The notes: generated by a model not told the origin, from the sequence alone. DNA of 64,000 bases from Clostridium cibarium (GCF_014836335.1 NZ_JACSRA010000002.1:124001-188000); one strand, 5' to 3'; shown: positions 1-9,523, numbered from the stretch's first letter. Numbers and translations: made by a program.

Positions 1-411
1 TTTTATTGTTTTTACAATAAATTTTTCATCATCTATAAAATAACTCAAAAACTTTCTTCCCTCTTCCTCTCCAACTTTATCATGATCATAAGAAATCCAT
101 CTTCCTTTACGAAGTTTTGTAGTAGTAAGTTTTCCTAAATCATGTAGTAGCAAACACCACATAAATGATCTTTTATCCTTAACTTCATCCAAAACCTTAG
201 CGCCTTCATCTACAACCATCATGGTGTGTATCCATACATTGCCCTCTGGGTGATGTTTAGGAGACTGCTGAATTTTCTCTAGCCCCTTAATTTCACTAAA
301 TGGGTATTCATCCAAGATACCTTTATCTTTCAATTCATTTAAGAATATAGATGGTTTTTTATCCTTTAATAGATGCTCTTCAATCTCTTCATAAAGCTTC
401 TTTCCACTCAT
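1..411 (-). CDS. HD-domain protein, partial (3' end beyond the left edge)
   Basis: The first 137 codons of a minus-strand gene are present; the gene continues beyond position 1. Translation begins MSGKKLYEEIEEHLLK and contains a conserved HH..GNVWIHTMMV stretch followed by LLLHDLGKLTT, the histidine and HD pair of the HD metal-dependent phosphohydrolase fold as found next to tRNA nucleotidyltransferases. The ATG at 411 is preceded by GGAGGTTATT. Without the C-terminus I cannot say whether a nucleotidyltransferase or other domain is attached, so only an HD-superfamily phosphohydrolase is claimed. It is separated from oppA downstream of it by a terminator hairpin. Confidence 0.75.
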   Translation of the reverse strand, partial: MSGKKLYEEIEEHLLKDKKPSIFLNELKDKGILDEYPFSEIKGLEKIQQSPKHHPEGNVWIHTMMVVDEGAKVLDEVKDKRSFMWCLLLHDLGKLTTTKLRKGRWISYDHDKVGEEEGRKFLSYFIDDEKFIVKTIK

Positions 412-471
412 AATAATAACCTCCATAAAATCCTGCTTATTTCTAAATTTATTATACCCTACAAACAAAAA

Positions 472-507
472 AAATCTCGTAACAAGAATAATCTTATTAC
501 GAGATTT
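472..507 (-). terminator. Terminator downstream of oppA
   Basis: An inverted repeat of 11 bp (AAATCTCGTAA with TTACGAGATTT) closes just after the oppA stop codon. On the minus strand the stem is followed by a long T-run (complement of the A-run at 463-475), a typical intrinsic terminator ending the opp operon. Confidence 0.85.
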
Positions 508-514
508 AAAATTA

Positions 515-2158
515 CTATTCAGCCATATAAGCTTTAACAAAGTATACTTGACCTAAAGGTGATACTCTCATATCCTTAACCTTAGGATCAATTCCTTTTA
601 CAAAAGTATAATAGTATATTGGAACTATTGGCATTTCTTCCATTAATATATCTTCTGCTTCTCTCATATGTTGAGCTCTAGTTTTTACATCAGTTTCTAA
701 TTGTGCTTTTTTGATTAATTCATCATATTTTGGATTTGCAAATTTAGCGTCATTATTTCCTCCGCCAGTCATCCACATATCTAAGAAACTTATTGGATCA
801 ACATAATCAGCACTCCAACCATGTCTAGCAATTTCATAGCTACCATTTTCTCTTGATTTTTGGAATACCTTCCATTCTTCATTTTGTAAGTTAACTTTAA
901 CACCGATTTGTGCCCACATTTGTTGAACAGCTTCAGCTATTAACTTATTACCTTCAGCAGTGTTATACTTTAATTGGAAAGTAGGAAGGCCTTCACCATT
1001 TGGATATCCTGCATCAGCTAATAATTTCTTAGCCCCTTCAACATCAAACTTAGTTTCATCCCAATACTTCTTATCAGCAAAATCTTTACCGTCTATTTCT
1101 ATACCTTTAGGTACAAATGAATAAGCAGGTTCTTGACCACCCTTAGCAACTTCTTTAACAATCTTTTCTCTATCTATAGCAAGATTAAGTGCTTTTCTAA
1201 CATTTTTGTTATCTAAAGCTTTCTTAACTTCTGGCTTAAGTTGTTCAGTTTTATTTCCAACATTTAAACAATAGAAGTATGTTCCTAAATTTGGAGAAAT
1301 TTGAACTAATCCAGATTGTTTACCACTTTCTATTTCTGCTACTGGTACAATATCAATTGAAGTAAGTTCTCCATTCTTTAATGACGCATAAGCAGAAGTT
1401 TCATCTACTATCATCTTAAATGTTAACTTATTAAGCTTAACCTTATCTTTATCATAGTAATTGTCATTTTTAACAAATACGTAAGAATCTTTCATATTAT
1501 ATTCTTGTAACTTAAATGCCCCATCAGTTACATAAGTAGAAGGATCTGTAGTCCAATCATTTGGATGAGCTGAGATTACATCTTCTCTTAATGGCATATA
1601 AGTTGCAAATGCAGTTAACTCTAAGAAGTAAGTTGTTGGTTTTTCTAATTTTACTTCTAATGTTAAATCATCAACAACTTTAATTCCTAATGCATCTGCT
1701 GAACCTTTTCCAGTGTTATATGCTTCTCCACCTTTTATATAATACAATTGGTAAGCATAATTCGCAGCTGTTTTTGGATCTAAAGCTCTTTTCCAAGAAT
1801 AAGCAAAATCCTTTGCAGTAACTTGTTGTCCATCAGACCATTTAGCATCATCTCTTAAATGGAATGTATAAGTCAATCCATCTGAAGAAATATCACAGCT
1901 CTTTGCTATTCCTGGCTCTGCCTTATCACTATCATAAGTTTTATAAAGTCCTTCAAAAGCATTAGCTATTACTATAGATCCATCAATTGCTTTATTTAAT
2001 GTTGGATCTACTGTTTCAACTTCTGCTCCCAAGTTATGAACCATTTCTTGTTTAGCGCCCTTTCCGCTATCCTTTCCTCCACAACCAACTAATGTTGTCG
2101 CACCTAAAGCTAATGCTAAAGTTATAGCACAAAGCTTTTTAATTTTACTTTTTTGCAT
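515..2158 (-). CDS. oppA: Oligopeptide ABC transporter substrate-binding lipoprotein
   Basis: This 547-residue protein is an SBP family 5 peptide-binding protein. The N-terminus has a lipoprotein signal (LALALGATTLVGCGGK, lipobox LVGC), so the mature protein should be anchored to the outer face of the membrane. Family hallmarks include the YTFHLRDDAKWSDGQ segment near residue 95, a downstream FAYSWKRALDP stretch, and the C-terminal YYYTFVKG region. It captures extracellular oligopeptides and hands them to the OppBC permease. It is the last gene of oppBCDFA, 37 bp after oppF, and has a strong ribosome site (AAGGGGGAACAAAT). In Gram-positive bacteria such importers can also take up signalling peptides; nothing here shows whether this one does. 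Confidence 0.95.
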   Translation of the reverse strand: MQKSKIKKLCAITLALALGATTLVGCGGKDSGKGAKQEMVHNLGAEVETVDPTLNKAIDGSIVIANAFEGLYKTYDSDKAEPGIAKSCDISSDGLTYTFHLRDDAKWSDGQQVTAKDFAYSWKRALDPKTAANYAYQLYYIKGGEAYNTGKGSADALGIKVVDDLTLEVKLEKPTTYFLELTAFATYMPLREDVISAHPNDWTTDPSTYVTDGAFKLQEYNMKDSYVFVKNDNYYDKDKVKLNKLTFKMIVDETSAYASLKNGELTSIDIVPVAEIESGKQSGLVQISPNLGTYFYCLNVGNKTEQLKPEVKKALDNKNVRKALNLAIDREKIVKEVAKGGQEPAYSFVPKGIEIDGKDFADKKYWDETKFDVEGAKKLLADAGYPNGEGLPTFQLKYNTAEGNKLIAEAVQQMWAQIGVKVNLQNEEWKVFQKSRENGSYEIARHGWSADYVDPISFLDMWMTGGGNNDAKFANPKYDELIKKAQLETDVKTRAQHMREAEDILMEEMPIVPIYYYTFVKGIDPKVKDMRVSPLGQVYFVKAYMAE

Positions 2159-2212
2159 ATTTGTTCCCCCTTAATAGATTTATTATAATTTGCTTAATGC
2201 AAAATAATAAGC

Positions 2213-3175
2213 TTATAAATTATGACACGCTACAAAATGACCTTTTTTAACTTCCCTCATCACTGGATCTTCCTGTCCACAGATTTCAGTTGCATATTTG
2301 CATCTTCCTTTGAATCTACACCCCTTTGGTGGATCAATTGGTGAAGGAATATCACCTTCCAATATTATCCTTTTACTATTTTTAGCTTCCTTAGGATCAG
2401 GTATTGGAACCGCTGATAATAAAGCTTTTGTATAAGGATGCATAGGATTAGTATAAACATCATCACTAGTACCCTTTTCAACTAATTTACCTAGATACAT
2501 AACTCCTATATGAGTAGAAATATGCTTTACCATAGATAAATCGTGCGCAATAAATAAGTATGTTAATCCAAGTTCCTCAAGCATATTTATAACTTGTGCT
2601 TGAATAGATACATCTAAAGCCGATATAGGCTCATCACAAACTATTAAATCCGGTTCAACTGCAAGTGCCCTTGCAATTCCAATTCTTTGTCTTTGACCGC
2701 CTGAAAATTCATGAGGATACCTGTTTATATGAGATCCATTTAGCCCTACTTTATCAAGTAAGTATCTAATTCTATCTTCTCTCTCTTTCCCAGAGTATAA
2801 TTTGTGAATATCTATTGCTTCTCCAATTATATCTCCTACTGTCATCCTTGGATTCAAAGATGCATAAGGATCTTGGAATATCATTTGCATATTCCTTCTT
2901 AAAGGAACCATTTCTTTATCACTAAGTTTTGAAATATCTTTTCCTTTAAATATAATTTCTCCTGAAGTTGGCTGATAAAGTTTAAGTACTGTTCTACCTG
3001 TAGTAGTCTTACCGCAACCTGATTCCCCAACAAGTCCTAACGTTTCACCCTTATTTATTGTAAATGATACATCATCTACAGCCTTTACATAACTTTTTTG
3101 ACTAAACAACCCCTTGTTTGCAGGGAAAAATTTACATAAATTTTTAACTTCTAAAACAACCTCTTTATTTCCCAT
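2213..3175 (-). CDS. oppF: Oligopeptide ABC transporter ATP-binding protein OppF
   Basis: A 320-residue ABC ATPase with Walker A GESGCGKTTTGR (about residue 50), signature SGGQRQRIGIARAL, Walker B LIVCDEPISALD, and the C-terminal oligopeptide/dipeptide-transporter extension with a cysteine cluster (CRFKGRCKYATEIC). It pairs with OppD to energise the OppBC permease. Its start codon shares one base with the oppD stop (TAATG), which indicates translational coupling. The length is normal for OppF. Confidence 0.95.
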   Translation of the reverse strand: MGNKEVVLEVKNLCKFFPANKGLFSQKSYVKAVDDVSFTINKGETLGLVGESGCGKTTTGRTVLKLYQPTSGEIIFKGKDISKLSDKEMVPLRRNMQMIFQDPYASLNPRMTVGDIIGEAIDIHKLYSGKEREDRIRYLLDKVGLNGSHINRYPHEFSGGQRQRIGIARALAVEPDLIVCDEPISALDVSIQAQVINMLEELGLTYLFIAHDLSMVKHISTHIGVMYLGKLVEKGTSDDVYTNPMHPYTKALLSAVPIPDPKEAKNSKRIILEGDIPSPIDPPKGCRFKGRCKYATEICGQEDPVMREVKKGHFVACHNL

Positions 3176-4182
3176 TACTTATCTCCTCCCAATGTTGACT
3201 CTACCTTTGGCGCATTTTCATGGCATAACCAACAAGCTGCTTTATGTCCTTTTTCTATTTCAAATAGAGGTGGCTGTTTTTCCATACATATTTTCATTGT
3301 ATGATCACATCTATCTGCAAACGGACATCCTACAGGAGGTTTAAATAAATCTGGTGGTTGCCCCTCAATTGGTATAAGTTTTTCTTTCATATCACTCTTA
3401 GGATTAGGTACAGATTTTAATAGTCCCCATGTATATGGATGTTTTCCTCTATAGAAGATATCTTCATCTGTTCCTTCTTCTACAACAAGTCCACCGTACA
3501 TTACATATATTCTAGTACATAAATCTGCCACAACACCTAAATCGTGCGTAATTAAAATAATAGCTGTATTTAATCTATTCTTTAAATCTTTCATTAAATC
3601 GAGGATTTGTGCTTGGATTGTAACATCTAAAGCAGTAGTTGGCTCATCTGCTATTATTAGCTCAGGTTTACAAATCAAACTCATGGCTATCATTACTCTT
3701 TGTCTCATACCTCCTGAAAATTCATGAGGATATTGTTTAACTCTTTTTTCTGGGCTAGGAATTCCTACTAATGAGAGCATCTTTACAGCTTCATCTAGAG
3801 CTTCTTTTTTACTAACACCTTTATGTTTTATTAAAGATTCAGTTAATTGATCACCTATTGTTAAAACTGGATTAAGAGATGTCATAGGATCTTGGAATAT
3901 CATTCCTATCTTATTTCCTCTTATTGTTTCCATTTCTTTTTCTGTAAATTTAGTTATATCTTTTCCATTGAATATGATCTCACCATCAACAATTTTACCA
4001 TTGCTTCCAAGCAATCTCATTATGCTCATCATACTTACTGATTTACCACAACCTGATTCACCAACTATACCAATAGCTTCCCCTTTATTTAAATAAATAT
4101 TCGTACCTCTTACTGCTTTTACTTCCCCTATATGAGTATCGAAGGAAGTTTTAAGTCCTTTTACTTTTAACAATTCGTCCAT
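3175..4182 (-). CDS. oppD: Oligopeptide ABC transporter ATP-binding protein OppD
   Basis: A 335-residue ABC ATPase: Walker A GESGCGKSVSMMS, signature FSGGMRQRVMIAMSL, Walker B LIIADEPTTALD, switch histidine in ILITHDLGVV, and the C-terminal Opp extension with a cysteine motif (CPFADRCDHTMKIC). It is the second ATPase of the heterodimer with OppF. It lies 19 bp after oppC and overlaps oppF by one base at its end. Confidence 0.95.
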   Translation of the reverse strand: MDELLKVKGLKTSFDTHIGEVKAVRGTNIYLNKGEAIGIVGESGCGKSVSMMSIMRLLGSNGKIVDGEIIFNGKDITKFTEKEMETIRGNKIGMIFQDPMTSLNPVLTIGDQLTESLIKHKGVSKKEALDEAVKMLSLVGIPSPEKRVKQYPHEFSGGMRQRVMIAMSLICKPELIIADEPTTALDVTIQAQILDLMKDLKNRLNTAIILITHDLGVVADLCTRIYVMYGGLVVEEGTDEDIFYRGKHPYTWGLLKSVPNPKSDMKEKLIPIEGQPPDLFKPPVGCPFADRCDHTMKICMEKQPPLFEIEKGHKAACWLCHENAPKVESTLGGDK

Positions 4183-4201
4183 ACTTATTTTTCCTCCTAC
4201 T

Positions 4202-5143
4202 CTATCTTTGATTCTTAGGATCTAAAGCTTCTGTAAGCCCGTCTCCTAGTAAGTTAAATGATAGTATTATAATACATATCGCAGCAGCTGGGAAGAATAA
4301 TTGATATGGATGTACATATATTGCCTTCATAGCATCATTACATAAAGTACCAAGTGAAGCTAAAGGCGCATTTATTCCAAGTCCTAAGAAACTTAAAAAA
4401 GCCTCAGTAAATATTGCTTCTGGAATTAATAATGTCATTGTAACAATTATTGAGCTTACGCAGTTTGGTATTAAGTGTCTAACTAATATTCTTGCTTTAG
4501 AAGCACCTAATGATTTTGCTGCTAGCACGAAATCTTGTTCTTTTAATTGAAGTATATCACCTCTAACTATTCTAGCCATACCTACCCAATATGATATAGA
4601 AAGAGCAATAATTATATTTCCAATACCGCTACCACCATCTTTGCTTGTAAAGAATGCCATTAACAATATTACATAGATAATAGTTGGTATAGAATATAAT
4701 ACATCAACTATTCTCATCATTACATTATCAACCTTACCACCTATGAAACCTGCAATTCCTCCATAAAAAACACCGATAACAAGATTGATAATAGCCGCAG
4801 CCACACCAATTGTTAAAGAATATCTCGCTCCATACATTACTCTAACAAATAAGTCTCTTCCTAATGCATCAGTTCCAAAGATATGTGCTCCCCCTGGATT
4901 AGCATTAGTATTCGTTAAATCATTTGCATCATAAGTAAATGATGATACAAGTGGAACGCTAATTGCAGCAACAATACATAAAATAACTACAATTAACGAA
5001 ACTATCGCTACTTTATTGCTTTTCAATCTTCTCCAAGCATCTTTCCAATATCCAACACTTGGTCTTACTACTTGTTCAAACTTTTTTTCTTCAGCGCTTA
5101 AAGGTGTAAACAAGCTTTTATCTAAATCATTTAAATTTTCCAT
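4202..5143 (-). CDS. oppC: Oligopeptide ABC transporter permease OppC
   Basis: This 313-residue inner-membrane permease has the OppC_N segment (WKDAWRRLKSNKVAIVSL) followed by five further hydrophobic spans. The cytoplasmic EAA loop reads AKSLGASKARILVRHLIPN, the site where permeases contact the ATPases. It forms the translocation pore with OppB and is encoded 15 bp after it in the operon. Confidence 0.95.
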   Translation of the reverse strand: MENLNDLDKSLFTPLSAEEKKFEQVVRPSVGYWKDAWRRLKSNKVAIVSLIVVILCIVAAISVPLVSSFTYDANDLTNTNANPGGAHIFGTDALGRDLFVRVMYGARYSLTIGVAAAIINLVIGVFYGGIAGFIGGKVDNVMMRIVDVLYSIPTIIYVILLMAFFTSKDGGSGIGNIIIALSISYWVGMARIVRGDILQLKEQDFVLAAKSLGASKARILVRHLIPNCVSSIIVTMTLLIPEAIFTEAFLSFLGLGINAPLASLGTLCNDAMKAIYVHPYQLFFPAAAICIIILSFNLLGDGLTEALDPKNQR

Positions 5144-5158
5144 TTTTGTCTTCCTTCC

Positions 5159-6091
5159 TTACACTTCTGGCTTATCCAATTTTATTCTTGGATCTACTAT
5201 TACATACATAATATCAACTAAAATGTTACATACTACTATTAATGTACTATAAAATACTAATACTCCTAGTAATGCTGAATAATCTCTATTTGTAACTGTG
5301 GATACAAATTCGCTACCAAGACCTGGAATTGCGAATATGCTTTCTACTACGAAACTTCCTGTCAATACCCCAGCTATTAATGGCCCAAGGTATGTAATAA
5401 CTGGAATCAAGGAATTTCTTAAAGCATGTTTAAAAATAATAGTCCTTCCACTTAATCCTTTAGCCTTTGCTGTTCTTATATAATCCGATTTTAAAACATC
5501 AATTAACTTACTTCTAGTTAATCTAGTTATAAATGACGTCGCACTAGCTGCTAGTGCTATAGACGGCATAACCAAATGTTTCCAACTAGTAAACCCTGTT
5601 GTTGGTAAAATATGCAATTTGCTTGCTAAGACATATATTAGCAGTGCACTCATAACAAAGCTTGGAATTGTTATACCAAGTGTTGCTAAAAACATACATA
5701 GCCTATCTGGCCATTTACCAGATTTTAAAGCCGAAACAACTCCTAAACTTACACCTACTACTACTGCTAATGCTACTGCAACTCCTCCAAGTTTAGCAGA
5801 TTTAGGGAATGTTGTTTTAATTGTCTTACTTACGTCCCTTCCAACAAACTTCATAGATTCACCCAAATCTCCTTTTAAAAGATTTGACATATAGATTTTA
5901 TATTGCTCACCCACCGGCTTGTCTAATCCATACTTTGCCTCTAAGTTTGCTTTTATTTCAGGCGTTATTTTGTCTCCATCAAATGGACCCCCTGGCATTA
6001 GTCTTACAAGAAAAAATGTTATAGTAATAACTGCCCATATAGTAATTATTCCTGTAAGAAGTCTTTTAAAAATGTACCTTAACAACTTCAT
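5159..6091 (-). CDS. oppB: Oligopeptide ABC transporter permease OppB
   Basis: An approximately 310-residue BPD_transp_1 permease beginning MKLLRYIFKRLLTGIITIW, with the EAA loop AKAKGLSGRTIIFKHALRN and six predicted membrane spans. An in-frame ATG exists 15 codons upstream (6136), but AAGGGAGAG sits immediately before the ATG at 6091 and the family consensus starts here, so 6091 is chosen. It is the first gene of the opp operon, downstream of a strong sigma-A-type promoter. Confidence 0.93.
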   Translation of the reverse strand: MKLLRYIFKRLLTGIITIWAVITITFFLVRLMPGGPFDGDKITPEIKANLEAKYGLDKPVGEQYKIYMSNLLKGDLGESMKFVGRDVSKTIKTTFPKSAKLGGVAVALAVVVGVSLGVVSALKSGKWPDRLCMFLATLGITIPSFVMSALLIYVLASKLHILPTTGFTSWKHLVMPSIALAASATSFITRLTRSKLIDVLKSDYIRTAKAKGLSGRTIIFKHALRNSLIPVITYLGPLIAGVLTGSFVVESIFAIPGLGSEFVSTVTNRDYSALLGVLVFYSTLIVVCNILVDIMYVIVDPRIKLDKPEV

Positions 6092-6135
6092 CTCTCCCTT
6101 ATTCCTTAATATAGATACACATGTCCTTATTAACA

Positions 6136-6163
6136 ATTATATATAGATAAATGGATTTGTCAA
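6136..6163 (-). promoter_or_regulatory. Promoter of the opp operon
   Basis: On the minus strand a perfect TTGACA -35 and TATAAT -10 are separated by 16 bp, about 45 bp upstream of the oppB start. This is a consensus vegetative promoter seen directly in the sequence; no operator was recognised around it. Confidence 0.8.
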
Positions 6164-6370
6164 ATAAACTCGCATTTTATTTACACTACTATTAGTTATT
6201 TTAATATTCATTTGCAAGATTAAATTATTGATTTGTTAAAATATATTTATTCTTGGAATACGTTTTCACTTTTTATTTATGCTATTTTACAATTTATTCT
6301 ACTATTTGTGTAAATAGAATTTTTTTACTAGATATTTTTTCCATAATAAAAATATTAACTTTTTATACTA

Positions 6371-6405
6371 AAAAAACAAAAAAATTAAAGTGATAAACAC
6401 TTTAA
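6371..6405 (-). terminator. Terminator of the agr1 operon
   Basis: The stem TTAAAGTG/CACTTTAA with a 5-base loop lies just after the agrA1 stop and, on the minus strand, is followed by a T-rich tract. It separates the agr1 operon from the opp promoter region. Confidence 0.75.
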
Positions 6406-6419
6406 CTCTTTCTTTCATT

Positions 6420-7151
6420 TTATATAATCTTTGATAATTTGGACATTCGCCCAAATCCAATCTTACATTTTTCACCGTTATTCATTAATACATATTTTCT
6501 ACTCTTGCTCATAGCCTTTACATATTTTAGATTAATTAAAACCTTTCGATTAACCATAAAGAAGTTCTTCCCAGCTTTACTCTCTAAATCTTTCAATCTC
6601 CCATTAAACTCTATTTGTCTATTTACACCATGTAATACAATTTTTTGAGTTTTAGAATCCAGTTCAAAAAATATTATTTTTTCTTTATCAAAGCACAATT
6701 TCTTTTTTCCTATATCTATAGATAATATTCTATCATCCTCTAAATCATTAGCTTCTTTAATAGAATTAGCCTTAACTAAACATTCCTTTACCTTATTTAG
6801 CATAGAATCAATTTCATCCTTTATTATAAAATCCATTGCTTCAATTTTATATTGGAATGTTAAAACACTCAATTCGCTATGAGTAGTAACAAAAATTATG
6901 AATCCATTTTTATCATGTTTTCTTATAATTTGAGCTAGCTCTAAGCCATGAATATCTTCCCCTAAATCAATATCTATGAAATATAGCCCAACAGTACCTT
7001 TTCCTTCAATACTACAAATCAAATCTTTGGCTTTATCTGTACTAAGCGCCAATTCCATATCTAAGCCATCCTCATCTATAGTCTTTTCTACAAAGTTAGT
7101 CAACCTTTCTCTTTGGCCTATGTCATCTTCAATTATATATACCTTTAACAT
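6420..7151 (-). CDS. AgrA-like LytTR response regulator (agr1)
   Basis: This is a response regulator of about 243 residues. The N-terminal receiver has acidic residues in YIIEDD and the phospho-acceptor aspartate in YFIDIDLG. The C-terminal LytTR DNA-binding domain runs from about residue 140 to the end (FFMVNRKVLINLKYVKAM). It should be phosphorylated by the adjacent AgrC-like kinase and bind direct-repeat sites in target promoters, as AgrA does. The ATG at 7151 is preferred over 7157 because AGAAAGG lies 7 bp before it. The gene ends the agrB-D-C-A order typical of clostridial agr loci. Confidence 0.9.
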   Translation of the reverse strand: MLKVYIIEDDIGQRERLTNFVEKTIDEDGLDMELALSTDKAKDLICSIEGKGTVGLYFIDIDLGEDIHGLELAQIIRKHDKNGFIIFVTTHSELSVLTFQYKIEAMDFIIKDEIDSMLNKVKECLVKANSIKEANDLEDDRILSIDIGKKKLCFDKEKIIFFELDSKTQKIVLHGVNRQIEFNGRLKDLESKAGKNFFMVNRKVLINLKYVKAMSKSRKYVLMNNGEKCKIGFGRMSKLSKII

Positions 7152-7163
7152 TATCATACCTTT

Positions 7164-8468
7164 CTAATATATCTCTAGAATTTGTCTAAACTCGCCTTCC
7201 TCTATTATGGTATCAAGAGTAGCATGTGAATATTTTGATAATATTTCTCTAAGATTACTTAGCCCTATACCTCTATTTTCCCCTTTAGTAGAGAATCCTT
7301 TTTCATAAAGTTTATGTATTGGTGGAACACTACATTCAAAGGAATTAATTATAACAATCATCAGAGAACCACTTCTATTAATAAATCCTATTTTTATTTT
7401 TCCATCATTGCATGCAACTGCAGATTCAATTGCATTATCTAATAGAATTCCAATACATATACTTAAATCTATTACATCAAAATTAACTTTCTCTATTTTT
7501 TCAGCAACATCTATATCTACATTTACCCCAAGCTCTTGTGCTCTTATCACTTTAGTTAAAATTACCCCTTTAATTTCTTTAATCATAATATTATGAAGCA
7601 ATCCAACTTTAGAATTTTTTTCGTTTATTTCTGTACCTAAAGGTACAATTCTATCCCGAAAATAACATTTTAATCCATTTAGATCTTCTTCTTCTATGTA
7701 AGCTGCCATTGATGATAATATATTTATATAATCATGTCTAAACTTTCTCATATCATTATATAACATCTCTAAATTTTCATTATATTCTGTAAGATCTTTT
7801 AATTGCCTTTCTCGAGTTTCAGCTGCTATTTCACTTTTTATGTTTTTATATCCAATAAACGTTATTATAATACCAACAATACAATAACTTATTGATATTA
7901 CAATTCCTAAATAAATAAAATCGACTTTATCATTCGTCTCTTTCATTATATAACAATTTACTGAAAACATAAGTAAAACAATAGCGCAGCTAAAAGCAAC
8001 CATTAACTTATTTTTAAGAATTATTTCCTTTGTCATTCCAAATTTCTTAAGCTTCTTTTCTAAAAACTTAAACCCATTACGGATTACTTTACTAGTTAAT
8101 ATTGATAACAAGAAAATTATTATTCTTGAAATAATAAGTTTATTGTTGCCCATTGTAACTTTTTCATCAATAATATCAATAAAAATTGGCGAAACTAACA
8201 AATCAAGAATAAACATTATAAATAATGCAATAACTTCTGATACGAGACTGATTAAAATGCTGTTCCTTTCATATATTAAAAAAAGTAGCACCGCTAACCA
8301 TAGAACTATATTTGAAAATCGACTTAATTCTAATGCAATAGCAATGCTGACTCCTCCTAAAACACAAATTTTAATCCATAACTTTCTCTTTGAAAACTTA
8401 ACTAAGCCTAATTCCTTTATTGACAAAATTACAGTGATAAAAGTTATTATCCCACCTAGAATTATCAT
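7164..8468 (-). CDS. AgrC-like peptide-sensing histidine kinase (agr1)
   Basis: A 434-residue sensor kinase. The first ~200 residues are a polytopic membrane sensor with about six spans. A coiled linker then leads to the H-box KFRHDYINILSSM, the N-box LDNAIESAV and the G-box STKGENRGIGLSNL of the GHKL (HATPase_c_5) class. By family precedent it senses the cyclic peptide made from the adjacent agrD1 and phosphorylates the LytTR regulator. It is followed 12 bp later by that regulator gene. Confidence 0.9.
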   Translation of the reverse strand: MIILGGIITFITVILSIKELGLVKFSKRKLWIKICVLGGVSIAIALELSRFSNIVLWLAVLLFLIYERNSILISLVSEVIALFIMFILDLLVSPIFIDIIDEKVTMGNNKLIISRIIIFLLSILTSKVIRNGFKFLEKKLKKFGMTKEIILKNKLMVAFSCAIVLLMFSVNCYIMKETNDKVDFIYLGIVISISYCIVGIIITFIGYKNIKSEIAAETRERQLKDLTEYNENLEMLYNDMRKFRHDYINILSSMAAYIEEEDLNGLKCYFRDRIVPLGTEINEKNSKVGLLHNIMIKEIKGVILTKVIRAQELGVNVDIDVAEKIEKVNFDVIDLSICIGILLDNAIESAVACNDGKIKIGFINRSGSLMIVIINSFECSVPPIHKLYEKGFSTKGENRGIGLSNLREILSKYSHATLDTIIEEGEFRQILEIY

Positions 8469-8522
8469 TTTATTCTACCTATCCATTTGTGTACTATAAA
8501 ATTTGCGAGTTCCATTCTTTGC

Positions 8523-8678
8523 CTACTCTTCTTCTTGTATTAATTCTTGCATAAATTCTGGCTCATAATAAACAAAGAATAAACAATCAATGTTATCAGC
8601 CTTTTTTTCAAATTGTGACATTGCAGCATCATACATACCCTCTGCAACCTTATTTCCTACCTTTTTTAAAATACTCAT
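8523..8678 (-). CDS. AgrD-type cyclic autoinducer precursor (agr1)
   Basis: A 51-codon gene starting ATG at 8678 behind GGAGGTACAATAATT. The product has an amphipathic N-terminus (MSILKKVGNKVAEG), a single cysteine in the segment NIDCLFFVYY, and an acidic tail (EPEFMQELIQEEE). This three-part layout is the AgrD pattern: membrane-binding helix, thiolactone core, charged recognition tail. The likely ring starts at Cys32 (C-L-F-F-V, end uncertain by a residue). It overlaps the 3' end of agrB1 by 29 bp and precedes agrC1. Confidence 0.88.
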   Translation of the reverse strand: MSILKKVGNKVAEGMYDAAMSQFEKKADNIDCLFFVYYEPEFMQELIQEEE

Positions 8679-9282
8679 AATTATTGTACCTCCTCTTAAA
8701 AACTTTATATGTTATAGGTAATATACTAATTGTCTCTGCTAAAGCAGAAATAGCAAATAGAGTCTTAATTTGATGAGAATTTAAAATCATTACTAAAGCA
8801 AACAAAAAAGTAAAAGTTACAATAGTTTTAATTTTAAATTTTTTTCTTAGCTTCTTCCCAACTAATGGTCTTGATTCTGTATCCGCTGGAGCATAAATAA
8901 TATAAGCTAATAAGACCATAGCATAAATTAGATAAACTATATATATTGGTAAGGTAAAATATTTATTTACCAATCCACCTCCAATAAATATTAGAATCGA
9001 TACAATAGTACAACTAATACTATTTGAAGAATGTATTCCAAATGCAAACTTACGTTGTATAGCAAAAAATGCCCATATAATAAATACTTCTTTAAAGATA
9101 TTTAATAAGCAAGCTATTGCAAGTATGATAACCATTTTCGTTATATTTACATATAGTACGTATATATAGTAAACCAACTTTTTTTTGTCTAATTCGGTTA
9201 TCTCTCTATTTTGTCCAACTATCTCCACTATCTTTTCGCTTATCAATTCCGGAATGCTATTTCTCTTTGCTCTTTCCTTCAT
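8650..9282 (-). CDS. AgrB-type peptide-processing membrane protease (agr1)
   Basis: A 210-residue AgrB family protein with multiple membrane spans. The conserved catalytic histidine and cysteine are visible in FAFGIHSSNSISC, followed by the family motif YAPADTESRPL. AgrB cleaves the tail of AgrD and forms the thiolactone while exporting the peptide. The 3' end overlaps agrD1, which implies coupled translation of the enzyme and its substrate. The gene is preceded by GGGGAGGT and a good promoter. Confidence 0.93.
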   Translation of the reverse strand: MKERAKRNSIPELISEKIVEIVGQNREITELDKKKLVYYIYVLYVNITKMVIILAIACLLNIFKEVFIIWAFFAIQRKFAFGIHSSNSISCTIVSILIFIGGGLVNKYFTLPIYIVYLIYAMVLLAYIIYAPADTESRPLVGKKLRKKFKIKTIVTFTFLFALVMILNSHQIKTLFAISALAETISILPITYKVFKRRYNNYEYFKKGRK

Positions 9283-9320
9283 ATTAGTATTAAATTACCT
9301 CCCCACACTACTATATGTAT

Positions 9321-9349
9321 ATTATACATAATACTATATTTACAGTCAA
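9321..9349 (-). promoter_or_regulatory. Promoter of the agr1 operon
   Basis: TTGACT and TATAAT are spaced by 17 bp on the minus strand, about 40 bp upstream of agrB1. About 80 bp further upstream is the tandem repeat ACAGTATT at 9428-9435 and 9438-9445 (10 bp period), which could be a regulator site; that part is speculative. I see nothing else in the AT-rich region between agrB1 and hslO. Confidence 0.7.
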
Positions 9350-9523
9350 ATTTTACTAAAGAATTGGCTTTTTCTTTTTCCATGTAGTTATAAATTAAAA
9401 TTATTGCATTTTTCATCATATCTCTAAACAGTATTCTACAGTATTTTTCATTATTTGTAAAATAATTGTCTAATGTCTCTATTTTACTACATATTTATTG
9501 ATAAAAAAATTAATATATACTAA

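Noticed and set aside
9428-9445. AgrA-type direct repeat controlling agr1
   Set aside because: The two ACAGTATT copies are ~80 bp upstream of the -35 box and spaced 10 bp, not the usual adjacent placement; noted only in the promoter entry.
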